From: Entonaema liquescens
Taxonomy: Eukaryota > Ascomycota > Sordariomycetes > Xylariales > Xylariaceae
Assembly (NCBI GenBank): GCA_902805475.1
Contig: CADCSX010000011.1
Coordinates: forward strand, 994,001-1,058,000
Length of the DNA stretch: 64,000 bases
Reading direction: 5' to 3'
The notes beneath the pieces are model-generated. The model did no database searches, was not told the origin of the DNA, and worked only from the letters and a program-made list of their open reading frames with translations. Below are positions 1 to 12,854 of this stretch, piece after piece; positions within the stretch are counted from its first letter, which is position 1, and each line of letters begins with the position of its first letter. The position numbers were made by a program, and so were the translations under genes.

Positions 1-2378
1 GTTTGCGGCGGATTGACTTCCTCGACAGGGTGGACGAATCGTCCGTGACCTTTGATTCAATGGAGACAGGCGTCCCTTGGTTTCGATCTGGGGCTATTAT
101 TTGACTGCCTAAAACCTTCGGGGAGAGGTCTTCATCTTGGAGTAGTTCTGCGCTGCCGACGCTTAGGATTGTTCCGAGTGTCTCTTTACTAGCTGCGGAC
201 CTCAGAGCTAATTTCCTGAACGAAATCGGCCTTGATCCAGCATGCGATTGAAGCTTTACATGCATATCTCTAGAGACAGCAGGAACACGTGCATACTCAG
301 TAGGATGCGTATTGTGGACAGTGAGTGGCATCCGACCCCCGCTTAGAAATCTTTGCAGCTTTCCGGGCTTGCGGAAGCCAGTTGTGATGCTTCGGCCAGG
401 ACCGAGACCACGTGAAGACGCCTGATAAAGTTCGATACTGCGACTGGGATGGTTCCGCGAATTGCGCGGCGACAGAATTTTCTCAGGTCCTCGAATAGAC
501 TGTGAAAACCCCAACGATTTAGATGTTTGTTCATGGCGTGGTGATAGTTGGCCCGGTGTTTTCGGGCTAGCGAGAGCAACAAGATGGGGATCTTTCATAG
601 GAACGGGTGGGGGCGATGGTTCGTTGGAGGATTGGGAAACGTCGATGTTAACTTCCGCAGTAATTGGATTCGCGGCCTCTAATTCTCCAGCACGCTCATC
701 TTGCTTCACGCCGGCATCGCTCGTAGCTTCAAAAGCGAGGTCTTTCTCGGGAGCGGACGGCTTTGAAGAAAACGATCGTAGGGAGATACTTGAGCTATAG
801 CCCGAATCTGCCTTGGATAGAGGCGCCGCCGAGGACTCCGAAGCAGGGCTTGCAATGCCGCTATCCGATCTGCTGATTTCTTTTGAGCCCGCCTCTTCCA
901 ACATTGATTCCGAAGGTGGCATAGACTTCGCATTGCAGTCAACTCGCACGTCTAGAACTTCCACCGATGAATACTCGTCCGGTTCGTCGTCGAACAGTTT
1001 ATCCTCTATAGCTGTGTGTTTGCTAGTTACGTATATATCTGGGATATTCAAGTTCCCGTCGTTAGACGTCAGTGGGTTTACCTGACACTGGGCTGTAAGC
1101 TCGGAAAACCCCTGAGGCAAAGTGGAATACGTGAGGGCCACTACTTGAGTATTAGAGTTCCCGGATGGGTTCAAAGCATTATCAGTGTTCTGGACTCCAA
1201 CTTTTGGAACTAAATTTTCGGAGTTTCTGATTTGACTGTTTTCGGTCGGGCCTGTTCCAAAACAATCTTCTGTTGTACGATCAACCGCCAATTTCCCAGC
1301 AGCTTCATGCTTAGTATCACCATCAGGATCTCGAACAGGACTCCGTGCCGGACTCCTTGCCGGGCTACCATTTGTGATTCGAAGAGTGCCGAGCTTGAAA
1401 GCACCCGTCTGCGTATATTCCGCCTCACAAGGGGTAAGCGCACGGGGTACGGGATCTGGATTGGCCAATCGAGGAGGCGAGCCAATTGCCCCAATACCCA
1501 TTGATTCCATAGACTCTCGGCGCGCTGGAGTCGAAGGAAGGCTGTATCTTGGCTTTAGCTTTGGGGGAACCGAGTCTACCGGCATTTCACGAGTAGCGAC
1601 GCCAGGAGTCATTAAAGATCTCCTTCGCATAGGAGTATAAAGAGATACGTCAGAACTACTATGAGTTATGGTCGGAGTCACCTCGGGGATTGACGGTCGT
1701 CGACTCCTGAGGTCTCCCCGCATCGCTTCAGAAATATGCATTCGATTCTCCAAAACAATTGAATTATCTCCTCGAGGCGGTTCATTAACGAAGTTTAATA
1801 GGCGCTGTGCCTCGTAAGACGAAGGGTCATAATTAAAGGAAGTTCGCGACGTGTTCATAGACAAGCTCCTGAGGATAGTGTATCAGCGCATATCTCTAAA
1901 ATTGAAAATAGGCGCCCCCAACTTACACTGGAACAGAAGCAGGTCCATAGTTATAGCCTCCCTCGAATCCGTCCACCAGAGAACCTCCCGTGTTTGACCA
2001 ACGCTCTTGCGGAAGATTCGATACTTCGACACTATTACTTCTTCGGTGACGTCGGGGTACCTCCTTGGAGGTGTTGGAGCGAAAGAGCCTCCTTGAGATA
2101 CGATGACCTAGATCTAACCCTTTCTCGCCAGAGGGTACGCTTACTGATACGATAGGATCCTTTTCAGGAAGTATCGGCGGGACTGCAGGTATAGGAGCGT
2201 GGGGGAGTGAGGCACGTCTCGCCGCCGGGAGATGGCGCGCTGAACTTGAGGCGCCATTGGTATTCAACAGGCCAGCTGCGGTAGGATTACCTGTCTTAGG
2301 TTTCGATAGCTTCTGAGAAACTTTCTGAGAAGCTCGGTGACTCTTCCACGGAGCCTCGGAGGAGATCGAGTTCCCCAT
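1..2378 (-). CDS. Disordered Ser/Pro-rich protein, myristoylation-type N-terminus, partial
   Basis: No known family recognised. Exon 1 runs 2378..1927 and starts MGNSIS, which fits an N-myristoylation signal (Gly2, Ser6), so membrane anchoring is inferred. A 58-base intron (1926..1869, donor GTAAGT, acceptor CAG) joins in frame to a single open exon from 1868 to base 1, with no stop, so at least 773 residues are present and the C-terminus lies outside the window. The protein is low complexity: a basic Ser/Pro-rich start, a short run of SPAR/SPVR units near residue 310, an acidic stretch near 450, and a Ser-rich patch (KADSGYSSSISLRSF) near 500. No transmembrane segments or catalytic motifs are seen. 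The composition suggests a phosphorylated scaffold. The intron phase and the long open frame make the gene solid; the function is unknown. Confidence 0.85.
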
Positions 2379-5300
2379 GATATTAGGAGAGAATAAAGCC
2401 GAGAAACCGGCGCAATATTGGTGCTAGGCGAGCATTGACAATTCCATGCCGGTAACTTTAGCAGAGCATTAGCAACTAATAGACCCTATCGATCTCATAT
2501 AAAGGAGGACGGGTAAACTTGGATCGAGGACAGGGACTATTTAAGATTTGAGTCCGAAGGAAAGAGGTATTATAAAGCAGTATGAATTACGACCTCAAAT
2601 CCAAGACCATATGTGAATGAATGAGAAGCTATTGGTCCAAGTGATGGAGCTGGGGGTTGGGAGATGTGCGGGACGGGTGGATTAATAAAAAGCACACAAC
2701 CCCGGTCTATCTATCTTGGTCCGTACGCGGTGTAGACCTTGAGACGACGAATTGAGTTGACTGACCGAGATATCTGAGGTATACACCGAGATGGAACGAA
2801 TGCGGTGGTATTAGTGTATCTAAGTAATATACTGCTTTATTCACACTTATCTTGTAGAAGATAGATCTGCGTTTATGACTACATATATTATGTAGGGGGT
2901 GCAAAAACAAATAAAGCAGACAAAGGAGAAACGAGAGTAGTATGTTCAAGTAGGTAGTATGTGGTGTAGAAATCGCAGAGAGGTTTGCGTACACTTACCT
3001 ACATATAAGTTAAGTGATGTTGTGCTGTTATGTTACATGAATGTACATAGCATAGTGACCTAACTCATGTAGAAATGGTGTGGAGTTGAGTGAAGGCGGG
3101 AGAGCGAGTGAAAGAAGAGACAAGAGAAATGCATCCATGAATTATGATTGGGAACATTGAGGTTATTGGCAGTTATTGGCCAAGGATAGAAGTGTGAGAT
3201 GCGGGTCTTGGAAGCCTTGACGCAGAAGAAACCTGAATTTGGAACTTGATCTTGAGTGAGTTTAATGGGACATCGAGATCTGGAGAATTAAGACGAGACT
3301 TGTATGTTACTTCCACTGTTACTTCAGCGCGGCAACTGAGACGCTGGACTTTCCCATGCTGAGAACTATGGGAACTATGGGAAGCCACGGAAATTAGCAT
3401 GTTAGATTTAATGAGCTAAGGAAGGCACCGAAAGTACTTCTTTTGTACGCTTTTAGCAGTTATTTGAAAAAGTACTATTCGAAGTACCTCTTTTTTCTGT
3501 GAAGGTCCGCTTAATAGGTAGCCCCCCTCCCCGCCAGCAGGCAGCTCCTGTAGTGTACCTGTCTGATCTTCATACCCCTGCAATCTCCATTCCTGCACCG
3601 ATTGGAGACCGGAATTGACCTAAGTTAGGAAAGCTACCTAGAGACACATAGTGTACACATAAACCAAGGCCATATACCTAGTAGACTAAAAGCATTCCCG
3701 AATTCTATTCGGTATTTTAGCTATATATGTACCTAATGCACTATGTATGTAAAAACTCTAAGCGATAGGTATACCTTTTAATAGAGTGGCTAAGGTTTAT
3801 ATCCGTATTAGTAAGGGATACGGAACCTTTATAATCGAGACCCAAAGTCGGTATAACAAAAAACAAACGAGGCTACGGCAAATTTACAATAACTCGAACG
3901 CTAACTCCTGATTAGTTCAATTATTCTAGCCTAAACTACCTAAGCTATCTGTCCGAAGACGCCACAAAGACAAGCTACACATATGCTCCCGGTAGCTCAT
4001 CCTTGCTCATATATGCGAGACAATGGGTTCGGTATCACCTCGCATGAATTACCATCCTCTACGTTTGCCGTTCTTTTCTATTTTCTATCAGATATCGATC
4101 ATAAAATAACTGAATAGGGAAAGTCCTTCGCTAAGTTACATATCTACCTACAACTACCTACATCTACTTCATGTCGACAGTAGTCCCCATGACCTACAAC
4201 TAATGCACAATAAATTCATCCCGTAGTTCCGACACCCGAAGCTTCACAAGGATGAGAGCGCTGTTCAACACCTCAATATTATGTAATATTTACATGCGAT
4301 ATAAGCTCACCTCCACTACTTCTAGAAAAACATCAACTCATATCTACGTTGAGTGAAAGCCTCCGAAGTTCTAGTTATCGTTACCTGTCATGCTGTCATC
4401 ATAAACTTACGCGTCTCGGGCTGATCTCTTTTTAGTCCTTTTTTCTTTCCTTATCCACATACATACCTAACCTGTCATCTGGGTATGGTTTAGAGATTTT
4501 GTAGTATCCGATCGCATTTATGGAGCAATCTGAGGCTTCGATAACACAACTACGGCTGACGTTGCATCTTGCGGAGCGGAAGCAAGAACTACACTACTAT
4601 AGTAGCTGTGAAGGACCGGGGGGGGGGACAAGATTACAAGGGTTATGCTAGCAATTTTCTAGGATTACCGCTCCAAATACTCCGGCCCTGTTCGTTGTTT
4701 CTCTTGTCTGAAGCTTCAGCTTCAAATCTCAAATATCCAACTAATTCCATAACAAAATTGAACACGTCCTCTTCCTACCCTTTCGGATATTGCTCCCCAC
4801 ACCGCTTAACATTGGGTAATCCTTCAAAAAGCCATCCATGACATCAAGGGTGTCGCTTAAGAGAGAGCCTCGTGCTTAGCCTCGGGTTTAATACACGCGC
4901 GCGTTGTTTACAGAAACACGTCAAGTATCTCTCCAATCAATCATGTCAGCAGTCCACTATGCATCCGCGAATAAGATGATGAGGAGATCGATTCCGTAAA
5001 GTCGTAAAAGATTTACCTTACCCCACTTGATACTTGATCCTATCCAGAATCTCCAAATGTCATGGAAACCTTGATTCGGTGTTGACCACCCGAAACCTCT
5101 CTTCTTGCCGACACTTACATAGTACATATGCGGACTATTTTGATGACAGCAAATGTTATTTCTCACCGCCTTCCCGTACAACCACCAAATTGTTTCATGT
5201 ATGCGGTTGGCGTTTGCTAAAACTGACGCAAATATGAAGTTTCTCATCCTGGTTATCATCTCCTTGCTCCTATAGCGGTCAAGAACTTCCAGGTCACTGT

Positions 5301-6071
5301 CAATATCAACATAAAATCTCATAAAGTATCTAAGCTTCTAATGTTTCCTTATATGCGAAACAGGGAGAGCCATATCAAAGGCCTTCTCACAATAATGACA
5401 ATACGCAGAGTGTACGATTAAACTTTTGATACCCTTGATGCAGATCGCAGATCAGCCCGCTACTAGAAGACGGAATGTCCCACCAGACTGCAATGCAACT
5501 CTTCAATTCATTTATAGTTTGCCATCATTCGTTCTTCTCGTGGTGTTACCGCATACTGTATGCAGATTCTTACGCAAGCTTCGATTAAACTCCACAACGG
5601 GAACATGCGGCTGATCAGATTTATTAGCTTGGCCTGGGCAGACGGAGGAGCTGAAGTCGCAGCAGTATAAACTCGTGAAAGATAAGATACTTAAAGATCT
5701 CCCTTTCGCCTAGGATACCTACCCATTCAATGCGTACCTATTCAAGCCAAAACTACATGCAGACAAGTGGCTCTATCAAAGAAAAATGCAACTGCAGGAT
5801 ATGCACCGCAGGTATCTTGACTAGGGAACGGACCGGTATAGTCGCCATACCCGCTGACATGACGCCTCATAACATATCAATGCAGGACGAAAACCTCGAA
5901 TGCAAACTTCATTCAAGTATGACAACGAAACCGCCACTCGAATGCGACTATTGAAGTACAGCTTTGCATCCGATATAGGGGTCGGCGTATGTTTCGAACT
6001 ACATAACCAGCGCCGTGGCTAATGCTTACCCCGCGGTGTAACCGATACCTACTTAGGTGGTGTCTGATAGG
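2379..6071. other. Gene-poor stretch
   Basis: No convincing gene is seen. The first few hundred bases must hold the promoter of the myristoylation-motif gene. The rest is moderately AT-rich, with short broken frames on both strands and a run of eleven G near 4619. It is not AT-saturated like the RIP blocks further right. Confidence 0.6.
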
Positions 6072-6073
6072 TA

Positions 6074-6297
6074 TCCCATTGACCGCTGAACCAGGGTCCT
6101 AAAAATTTGTCCACATGACCAGTTAAAAGTAGGCCTATTCTACGATCTGATCTTGGTTTTTGTGGATAAGATCGTGCAAAAGGCTTGGATTTCTTTCTAT
6201 TTTCTTTGGTAGCGACTCCTGAAACCGTGATTCTCCAGACTTATTCAATTTAGTTGTGTGGATATATTTTAGGACCCTGGTTCAGCGGTCAATGGGA
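6074..6297 (+). mobile_element. MITE copy 1 (224 bp, TA-flanked)
   Basis: A 224-base element with terminal inverted repeats. The left end reads TCCCATTGACCGCTGAACC and continues AGGGTCCTAAAA; the right end is its reverse complement. The first 31 bases of the two ends match perfectly, and a further stretch containing TCCACA matches after a few mismatches. It is flanked by TA on both sides (6072-6073 and 6298-6299), as expected for Tc1/mariner-type insertion. There is no coding capacity. A second copy of the same length lies inverted at 59020-59243 and differs at about four positions, all transitions. A low-copy non-autonomous DNA transposon is the best call. Confidence 0.9.
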
Positions 6298-6299
6298 TA

Positions 6300-7829
6300 A
6301 AATTTGAGGGACTCGTCAGCTTCTCGGAATGTGGTGATACAAGCCCCCCACGAGATCGATATTCCACGGCAGCTTGCGGCAACCGGGCAGCGGGACCTCT
6401 ACCCGCATTGTTTGCTTAGGTTGTGTGGTTGTACACTCGAACGATAGGTTGATATGAATAAAGACTCAGCTGGTTATGGGTAATTCCAAACTGCATGAGC
6501 CTTTTTTGCTAATGCTTATTTAGCTTGAGTCTCAATCACCGATCGCGCCCAACGGACTGGATAACGCTTCTCAACTTGCCGCTTCTGTTATCTTTCTGCA
6601 GGATCTATACTATTGGTGACAGCGTCATCTATGGCGCTGCTTCGGAGGTTATTACTATCATTCTGGTCGCCTCCTGCAACGGATACCTGCGTGAGGCTAC
6701 TTGGAGAGTAATAGCAAATGTCGGCATGACTCGATTTGATAGAGTAAGTCGTCAGTCATGGAGCCACTCGAGCGGAGAACGCCGGTAAACTATATCATTT
6801 TATCTTTAAAGTGCCGGACTTGGATGTAGGTCGGGCTTTGCTCTTCGAATCTCTTGGTCCTATAGTGTTATGCATATAATTCTCGCGGTGCCCTCTTTTA
6901 TCTATCTATCTCATATCTGGCCCACAAGAAACCACGAAGTTGAAAATCCACTCACTAAGTTCTATAGGCCTGGTCTACCCACTATACTGAGATCTGAAAA
7001 GCGTAGATGCAGTGACTAATTTCTATCAGTTTTGAAGATAGAGATGACGAAGGTGAGAATGTTCACGTCTATTGGGCATGTGAAGCTATCTAAGATACTG
7101 GAATTATCCTAGATATCCCCACAGCGTTGCTCCCGAAGCGCTCTTTGGCGCGAAAGACGACTGGAGTACCATAACAGAGCCAGTTTCAAAGACAGAGAGT
7201 TCAAGCTAGACGTAGTTATATGAGCGACCTGGATTAACCGTTGGTACTACTTCCTAAACTGGGCGTCTCTTATATGATGCTTTGATTATAAGACTATGAG
7301 AGCCCTCCCCATTCTCACTCGATTGGACTAATGTGAACTGCTTTTACATACATCGCGACAAGCTTTGTCATACTACCATTCTATGAGTTTCGATAGTTGA
7401 GAGATGTTAGAAGCCCGGACATTCTCACGATATCCGTATCCAGAGCAAGGCACATTGCCATTGCGTTCTTTCATTGCGGCCCAGTATAGGCTGATCGAAT
7501 GGCTAATTCACTTAGGTTTAAGGTGAACGAGCATCATCTACCTAGGTGGCGTTCGGGGCCGCCGCCATGGCAGTCTGGGCATACTGGAAGTTCCCAGGGT
7601 TTTGTTTTCCACAACCGAGACCAGCATATGCCTAGAATTAAGCTTAACGCCCGTAGTCGATCTTGTCTCTTCGAAAGAACTATTTGCCGCCACTCTGTTT
7701 ATTATGTGCCTACGTTAGTATCTAATAGTTCAATTTACTCGGTCGACTGTAGGACTACACCATGACCTATACATATGTAATACCTTACCGCCCTTCATTT
7801 GACATTGCCACTATTAGTTAAACGAAAAA
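6300..7829. other. Gene-poor stretch
   Basis: Ordinary base composition with short frames only; no domain, RNA gene or repeat recognised. The cupin gene on the minus strand ends at 7830. Confidence 0.5.
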
Positions 7830-8200
7830 CTATTCGCCGATGACGTATGTGCATCCATTGTCGCCTACCCAGACCTCATGGACACGATTGGCGTCGACAT
7901 CAATACGGTCACCGACGGTATACGTCTTCTTCTCCGGATTGGCATCCTTGGGGTATGTGATGGTGAGTTGGCCATCCAGGATCAAGTGCGTGGTCAGGCC
8001 GGAATGAGTATGCGGTCTATAGTAGGCATTGCTGCATGAGTAGAAAAAAAGTGAGTTAGCGATTTCTTCTCACAAACCCCCCTTTTCACATCCGCTGACG
8101 TAGGGTCTCAAACGTACGGGCCGTCAGTCCAAGTGAAGACGTGGGAGAAACCCCAGGACCGCACTTCTGCCTCGTAATCCTTGCGGCTCTTGTTCGACAT
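7830..8200 (-). CDS. Small cupin-fold protein
   Basis: Two exons on the minus strand, 8200..8118 and 8031..7830, with an 86-base intron (donor GTACGT, acceptor GCAG), give 94 residues. The protein is essentially one cupin barrel: WGFSHVFTWTDGPN leads to YRPHTHSGLTTHLILDG, which resembles cupin motif 1 with the HxH metal pair, though the usual Glu is absent. Motif 2 follows as YTVGDRIDVDANRVHEVWVG, supplying a third His. Single-domain cupins of this size are common in fungi and bacteria; some bind metal and act as isomerases or dioxygenases, but the substrate cannot be told. The intron falls just before the metal motif and neither exon is long, so the gene is easy to miss. Family confidence is high, function low. 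Confidence 0.85.
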
Positions 8201-10230
8201 GGCTGGGCTTAGTTAATGACCCCTCAGTTTCCTATTATCGACGCCCAAGTGAGGCAAGTTGAATTGAGTTGAGTTGAACTACTTGATGAAAGACGGGTTG
8301 ATTAGCTGGCACAGCCCTTAATGCCTAAGGTTGACTTGATAGGTAAATATCGTTTGGTGAGACCCCGTGGCTGTGCTCTATTTCTATGAGTTGGATAACC
8401 AGGGGGTAAAGTTGTTGTATAAAATCATGACGTCGCTTCGGTCTGCAGCCTTGCGTTTATTGCTAGATTTAGACATGACCGTCGGACAACTCCCCCCCCC
8501 CCCTTTTTTTTTACCCCAACTTCACGTGCTGCTTTGATGGATTATTGATTGACAATGTAGGTAAGGTTAGGTACCTGTGTACCCCGACTTAAAATGTACC
8601 CAATCAATTGGGGCTGGCAATACATGTAATTAAGTATTAGACTTCTAAGGTTGTGAGCTGGAAACTGCGCTGTATGCATCTGCAACATACTGCAACTGCG
8701 ACTGCGACGCTGTAGATACAACGAAATTCCCACTTTTCGTCTTCTTTTGCTGCAAGTCTGCAGTTTTTGATTTCTGATTTCTGCATTCTGCACGCACCGC
8801 CCAAAACACCCCAAGTTGCAATGCCCTGTGCTCACTTTTTTTTTTTTTTTTCCCTTAGCTAACTGTTTCCGCGAAACATCCACAACAATTGGATGCTCTT
8901 AAGAGGCGCAGCCACTGATGGACAACCTTAGCCGCATCAGGTCATTTAATTCCGTCATCTTGTCCACACAATTCCACCTTGGGTCGATCGATTTATGATT
9001 CAACTTCGCATGGGTTTTGTCAGACGGGATATGCTTTGTTTCGTTTTCCAGGTTGTTCTCCAACATCAGATTTGGACCTGAAATCGTGGGTTTCCCCGAA
9101 TCCCGCCAACCTGTCAAGACCTGAATATCGTATCCATGCACCCTAGAGTCGTATCAGAGCTTTTCAGCTGCGCTCAGGCATTGACAGAAAAGCAAATGAC
9201 ACCGTCCCAAAGAGTGGAGAGTGTCATCAGTGGGTTATCAAATCGCCTTTTGACTTGCATGTACACTCTGCCACCTCCAGCTGTCGGTCATCAATTGGGG
9301 TCCAATTATTGCTATCGAGCTGTAAAGACTCCGCCCCCAATGGTCAAGGCCACGGCACGGCACGACTTAGGCTGACCTAAACCCATCTTGAGATAGTAGC
9401 GGTCTGGGCCTGTGCTGAGCTGTGCGTTAATCAACTCGGCGACCATTTTGATTTATTTGGCTGCTTCGCCTTGAATTTTCTTCTTCCAGGTTTCATTTCA
9501 GCATTTTCGTTCCTGAAATCCAAGTCGGCATACCCAGGTTTTGAAGACCCTCAAAAAAGAACGTCAGCTAGCTTTCTTGGTGGTGGGTGACCAAGACATA
9601 CAGGGCCCGGTCCTACGGTACAGCCCTACGAATAGTAGCTTAATTCAGGGATCGGCTCCCCTGAAACGGTTGGATTGGTCGTGTTCTAGTGTTCTACCAT
9701 CGTAGCGGGCCCGCCTTAGTTGCTTGTCCTGGGCTCGTGCTGGGATGAGGCTGCACCCTGCCCATAGCTGAACCTGAACCAGAAACCGAACCTGAACCTT
9801 GACATTTTCGCTCTTTTTGCATTTCTCTTCATTTCGCATTACAAACACTCCTTGTCAAACCCGTTGTCTACGTGTCCATCCTCTCAATACTTGGGTTCGA
9901 ATCAATTTCTTACAATTTCCTCATTCGCTGTCGTGTCATCTTGGTCGTCAAACCCTTGATAATCTTTCCATCTTATCTGGGTTGCGAATCGTCCCTTTTG
10001 ACTCTTCAAAGGGAGCGACGTCTTTACTCTGATGGTCCTCGACACACTTTATCTTGCTCGATCTGGGCATAAATAAAAGACCGATACTTCTCAAAACAAT
10101 AACATAGCCAATTCATTACTACTAGCCCAATGTGTTTTAATGTAAGCCGGTAGCAACTTGACGCGATTCTTGTTGCTTTCAGCACATTCAGATCAGGGTC
10201 TTGGGATGAGTACTGATAACTGTATGACAG
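8201..10230. other. Intergenic, with homopolymer tracts and PLC upstream region
   Basis: Contains a C12 tract followed directly by T9 (8492-8512) and a long T run near 8838. No gene recognised. Just upstream of the PLC start, the sequence TACTGATAAC followed by GACAG at 10230 looks like a branch site and acceptor. A possible tiny first exon is 10130-10141 (ATG TGT TTT AAT, then GTAAGC), which would splice in phase to the PLC ATG at 10231. Confidence 0.4.
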
Positions 10231-12854
10231 ATGCGGAGACGAACAAACCACGCGACACCGGCGCGCTCTGCGACGTTTCGGCGGCAACTTACATTGACTT
10301 CTGAGCTTGGGACAAATTCGATGAAAGCACTTAAGCGGGCAATCGCTCTAGCTTCGTTTATCACGCCAACGGCTGTTCATTTTCAAGATGGGGGGAAAGA
10401 AATATATCTGAGCGCTGCTATTCAACGGCATCTACGAAAACTGTACGACTCCCTACGACGAGGAGAGCCCTTATTATCATGTAAACATTTCGCAGACTTC
10501 CTCGATATCGTCCAAGGCAACAAAGCCCCAGTCTTGACGGAAGAGAGATATAGGTTCGAACAGTTTCTTGAAGTGTGGTGGCTTCACTTCGGTCTTGAAG
10601 CAGAAAAACCGGTCCCTTTTGAGGAAAAAGACCTCTCGAAACCGATTAGTAATTATTTTATTAGCAGCAGCCACAACACGTACTTAACCGGCAATCAATT
10701 GTCTGGCCGCAGTACGGCGGATGCTTACAGGCGCGTTCTTAGAAGGGGATGCAGATGTGTGGAGATCGACGTGTGGAATAGTGATTCGCAAAGCTCTACG
10801 CCGGAGAATCCAAGAGAAGGATCGTCGAAACCGACCTCGAGATTTGAGCACGTCCGTCACCTCTCCGGTGGGAGTCTACACACTGCTGCCGCTCATCTCA
10901 AGGATGCTGTAGAAGAGACGGTTGAGAAAGCCCGACATAGACTAGGCGTGGAAAAAGTTCACAGTCATAGCCCAAGATGCAGCAAAACCGAACTGACGCC
11001 GCCGCCATTTGGCCGGGAGGTTGGTGCTGTCCTTGATCCAGCCTCCCTCGCCAGCGAACTCGATGCCGAGCGCCTCTCTATAAGATCAAGACCATCATTG
11101 CCACCGGACGAACCGATCGTGATGCACGGTTATACTCTCACAACGCCTGTCGGATTTCGTGAAGTTTGTAAAGCCATCCGCGAAGTGGCCTTCGAAACAA
11201 ACAATTTGCCTATTATCGTTAGCCTAGAAGTCCACGCCGATCAAGAGCAACAGGGAGTCATGGTCCAGATTATGAAGGAAGAATGGGCTGGCTTACTAGT
11301 TGATAAGCCCCACGACGATTGCCCAAATGGTCGGATGCCCAAACTCGAGGAATTGCTTAACAGAATTCTCATCAAAGTCAAGAGAGCTTCGCCAAGCTTA
11401 GATGGGACTATGTCGACGGCATCGACGTTGTCGCCTTATACTACACTAGATGACGACGCATCTGGATCAGAGGACGACAGATCTAGCCTCTACAATGGCG
11501 CCAAGAAACCTAAGGTTCCCATATGTGAGGCCCTTAGCTCTCTTGCTATTTACACTCATAGCGAACACTTCACGAACTTCGAGTCGCCAGCTGCTAAGAT
11601 TCCCTCACATATCTTCTCCATAAATGAAACAAAGATTTTTGAACTCATCACCTCTAAACATTTTGAACTATTTTCCCACAACCGTCATTTCTTTATGCGT
11701 GCCTATCCAAAAGGCTCACGGTGGGACTCATCGAATCTTGACCCATCGCCCTTCTGGCGCAAAGGCGTACAGATGGTAGCTATGAATTGGCAGTCCTGGG
11801 ATGAAGGAATGATGCTCAACGAGGCAATGTTTTCGGGCGAGCATGGCTGGGTACTAAAGCCGTCAGGATACCTCAGCGAAGATGCGTCTGTGGCTCCAGA
11901 AGATGCTGGTCCTCAAAGTACTCTTGATTTAGCTATCACAGTACTGGCAGGCCAACATCTTCCGTTACCTGAAGGCACCCAGAGCAGTTACTCTAGATCC
12001 CTGAGACCTGTTGTGAGATGCGAGTTACACGTCGAAAAAGTAGAAGAGCGGTTCGGGTCCTTTATCGATGGGAACGGTAGGGTCCGTGAATGCGAGTATA
12101 AGCAGAAGACAGGGGCCGGGAAGACGGATCACCCCGATTTCACTTCTGTCAAAAACGAACTCCACTTCCTTGGTGTCAAGAGGGTCATAGAGCAGCTCAG
12201 TTTTGTGAGGTAAGGATTTGCCGCCCGTGTTTTCTTTCATGTCGTATTTTCATTTCAAACATTCCTCCGATACGTCTTCCCGCCGGGCGCCCACATATCC
12301 GGATCCGGACGGTCGGGCCTTGACTACGGTATACATACCCAATAGTTCACGTGTTCCGAACCGGGGAGCGGCCGGGAGGCAGCCGGCGGCTGAGGTTGCA
12401 TGCGCAACGAACCGTCGAGCGACGAAAAAAAGCATATGATATATCACAACAGACCACTGCCCCTCACAGCTGTTCGCGGGAAAGCGTGCCCTAGAGCAGC
12501 CCATCTCCTAGACTGGGCCCGCTCTCACTGCTCATATTCGCCCGCCATGTTCCATCGTGTTTCGTTTATTAGTTGTGTAACACGGGTATTTCCCTAGTCT
12601 GTGATATCATGGAGTGTTCCTGAAGATCCCGATTTGTTCATGAACCCTAGCTTACGAACGCTTTTCTATCTAGGTTTAAGGTCGAAGATGACGCGCCACG
12701 ACTTGTGTCACTGAACCGCGATCCTTTCCTTGGTTGGGCATGCATCCGCCTCGACCGTTTAGCAACGGGCTACCGCTTCGTTCAACTTTTAGACATCAAC
12801 GGCAATAAGATCCCGGGTGTTATCCTCATTCGCGTGGATAAGAAGTTCCATTGA
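10231..12854 (+). CDS. Phosphoinositide-specific phospholipase C
   Basis: Hydrolyses phosphatidylinositol 4,5-bisphosphate to diacylglycerol and inositol trisphosphate at the membrane. Exons 10231..12209 and 12674..12854 give 719 residues. An EF-hand-like helical region (about 50-125) precedes the X domain. That domain carries SSSHNTYLTGNQ with catalytic His148, CRCVEIDVW near 174, and the second catalytic His335 in IIVSLEVHADQEQQ. A low-complexity insert of about 115 residues (roughly 183-297) splits the X domain. The Y domain (about 430-548) contains YPKGSRWDSSNLDP and QMVAMNWQSWDEGM. A C2 domain begins near 562 and is completed only by exon 2 (GWACIRLDRLATGYRFVQLL). The 464-base intron is long for a fungus. 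An in-frame stop lies just upstream of 10231, but an acceptor there suggests a short extra 5' exon, so the N-terminus is uncertain. Confidence 0.95.

Noticed and set aside
462..1085. Plus-strand ORFs
   Set aside because: They are antisense shadows of the long open minus-strand exon that runs to the left edge.
4957..5322. Minus-strand ORF of 121 codons with possible donors inside
   Set aside because: No domain recognised and no partner exon found that keeps the frame open.
9570..9620. 5S rRNA-like words (GGTGGGTGACCA)
   Set aside because: Only a short match; the rest of the 5S sequence is absent.
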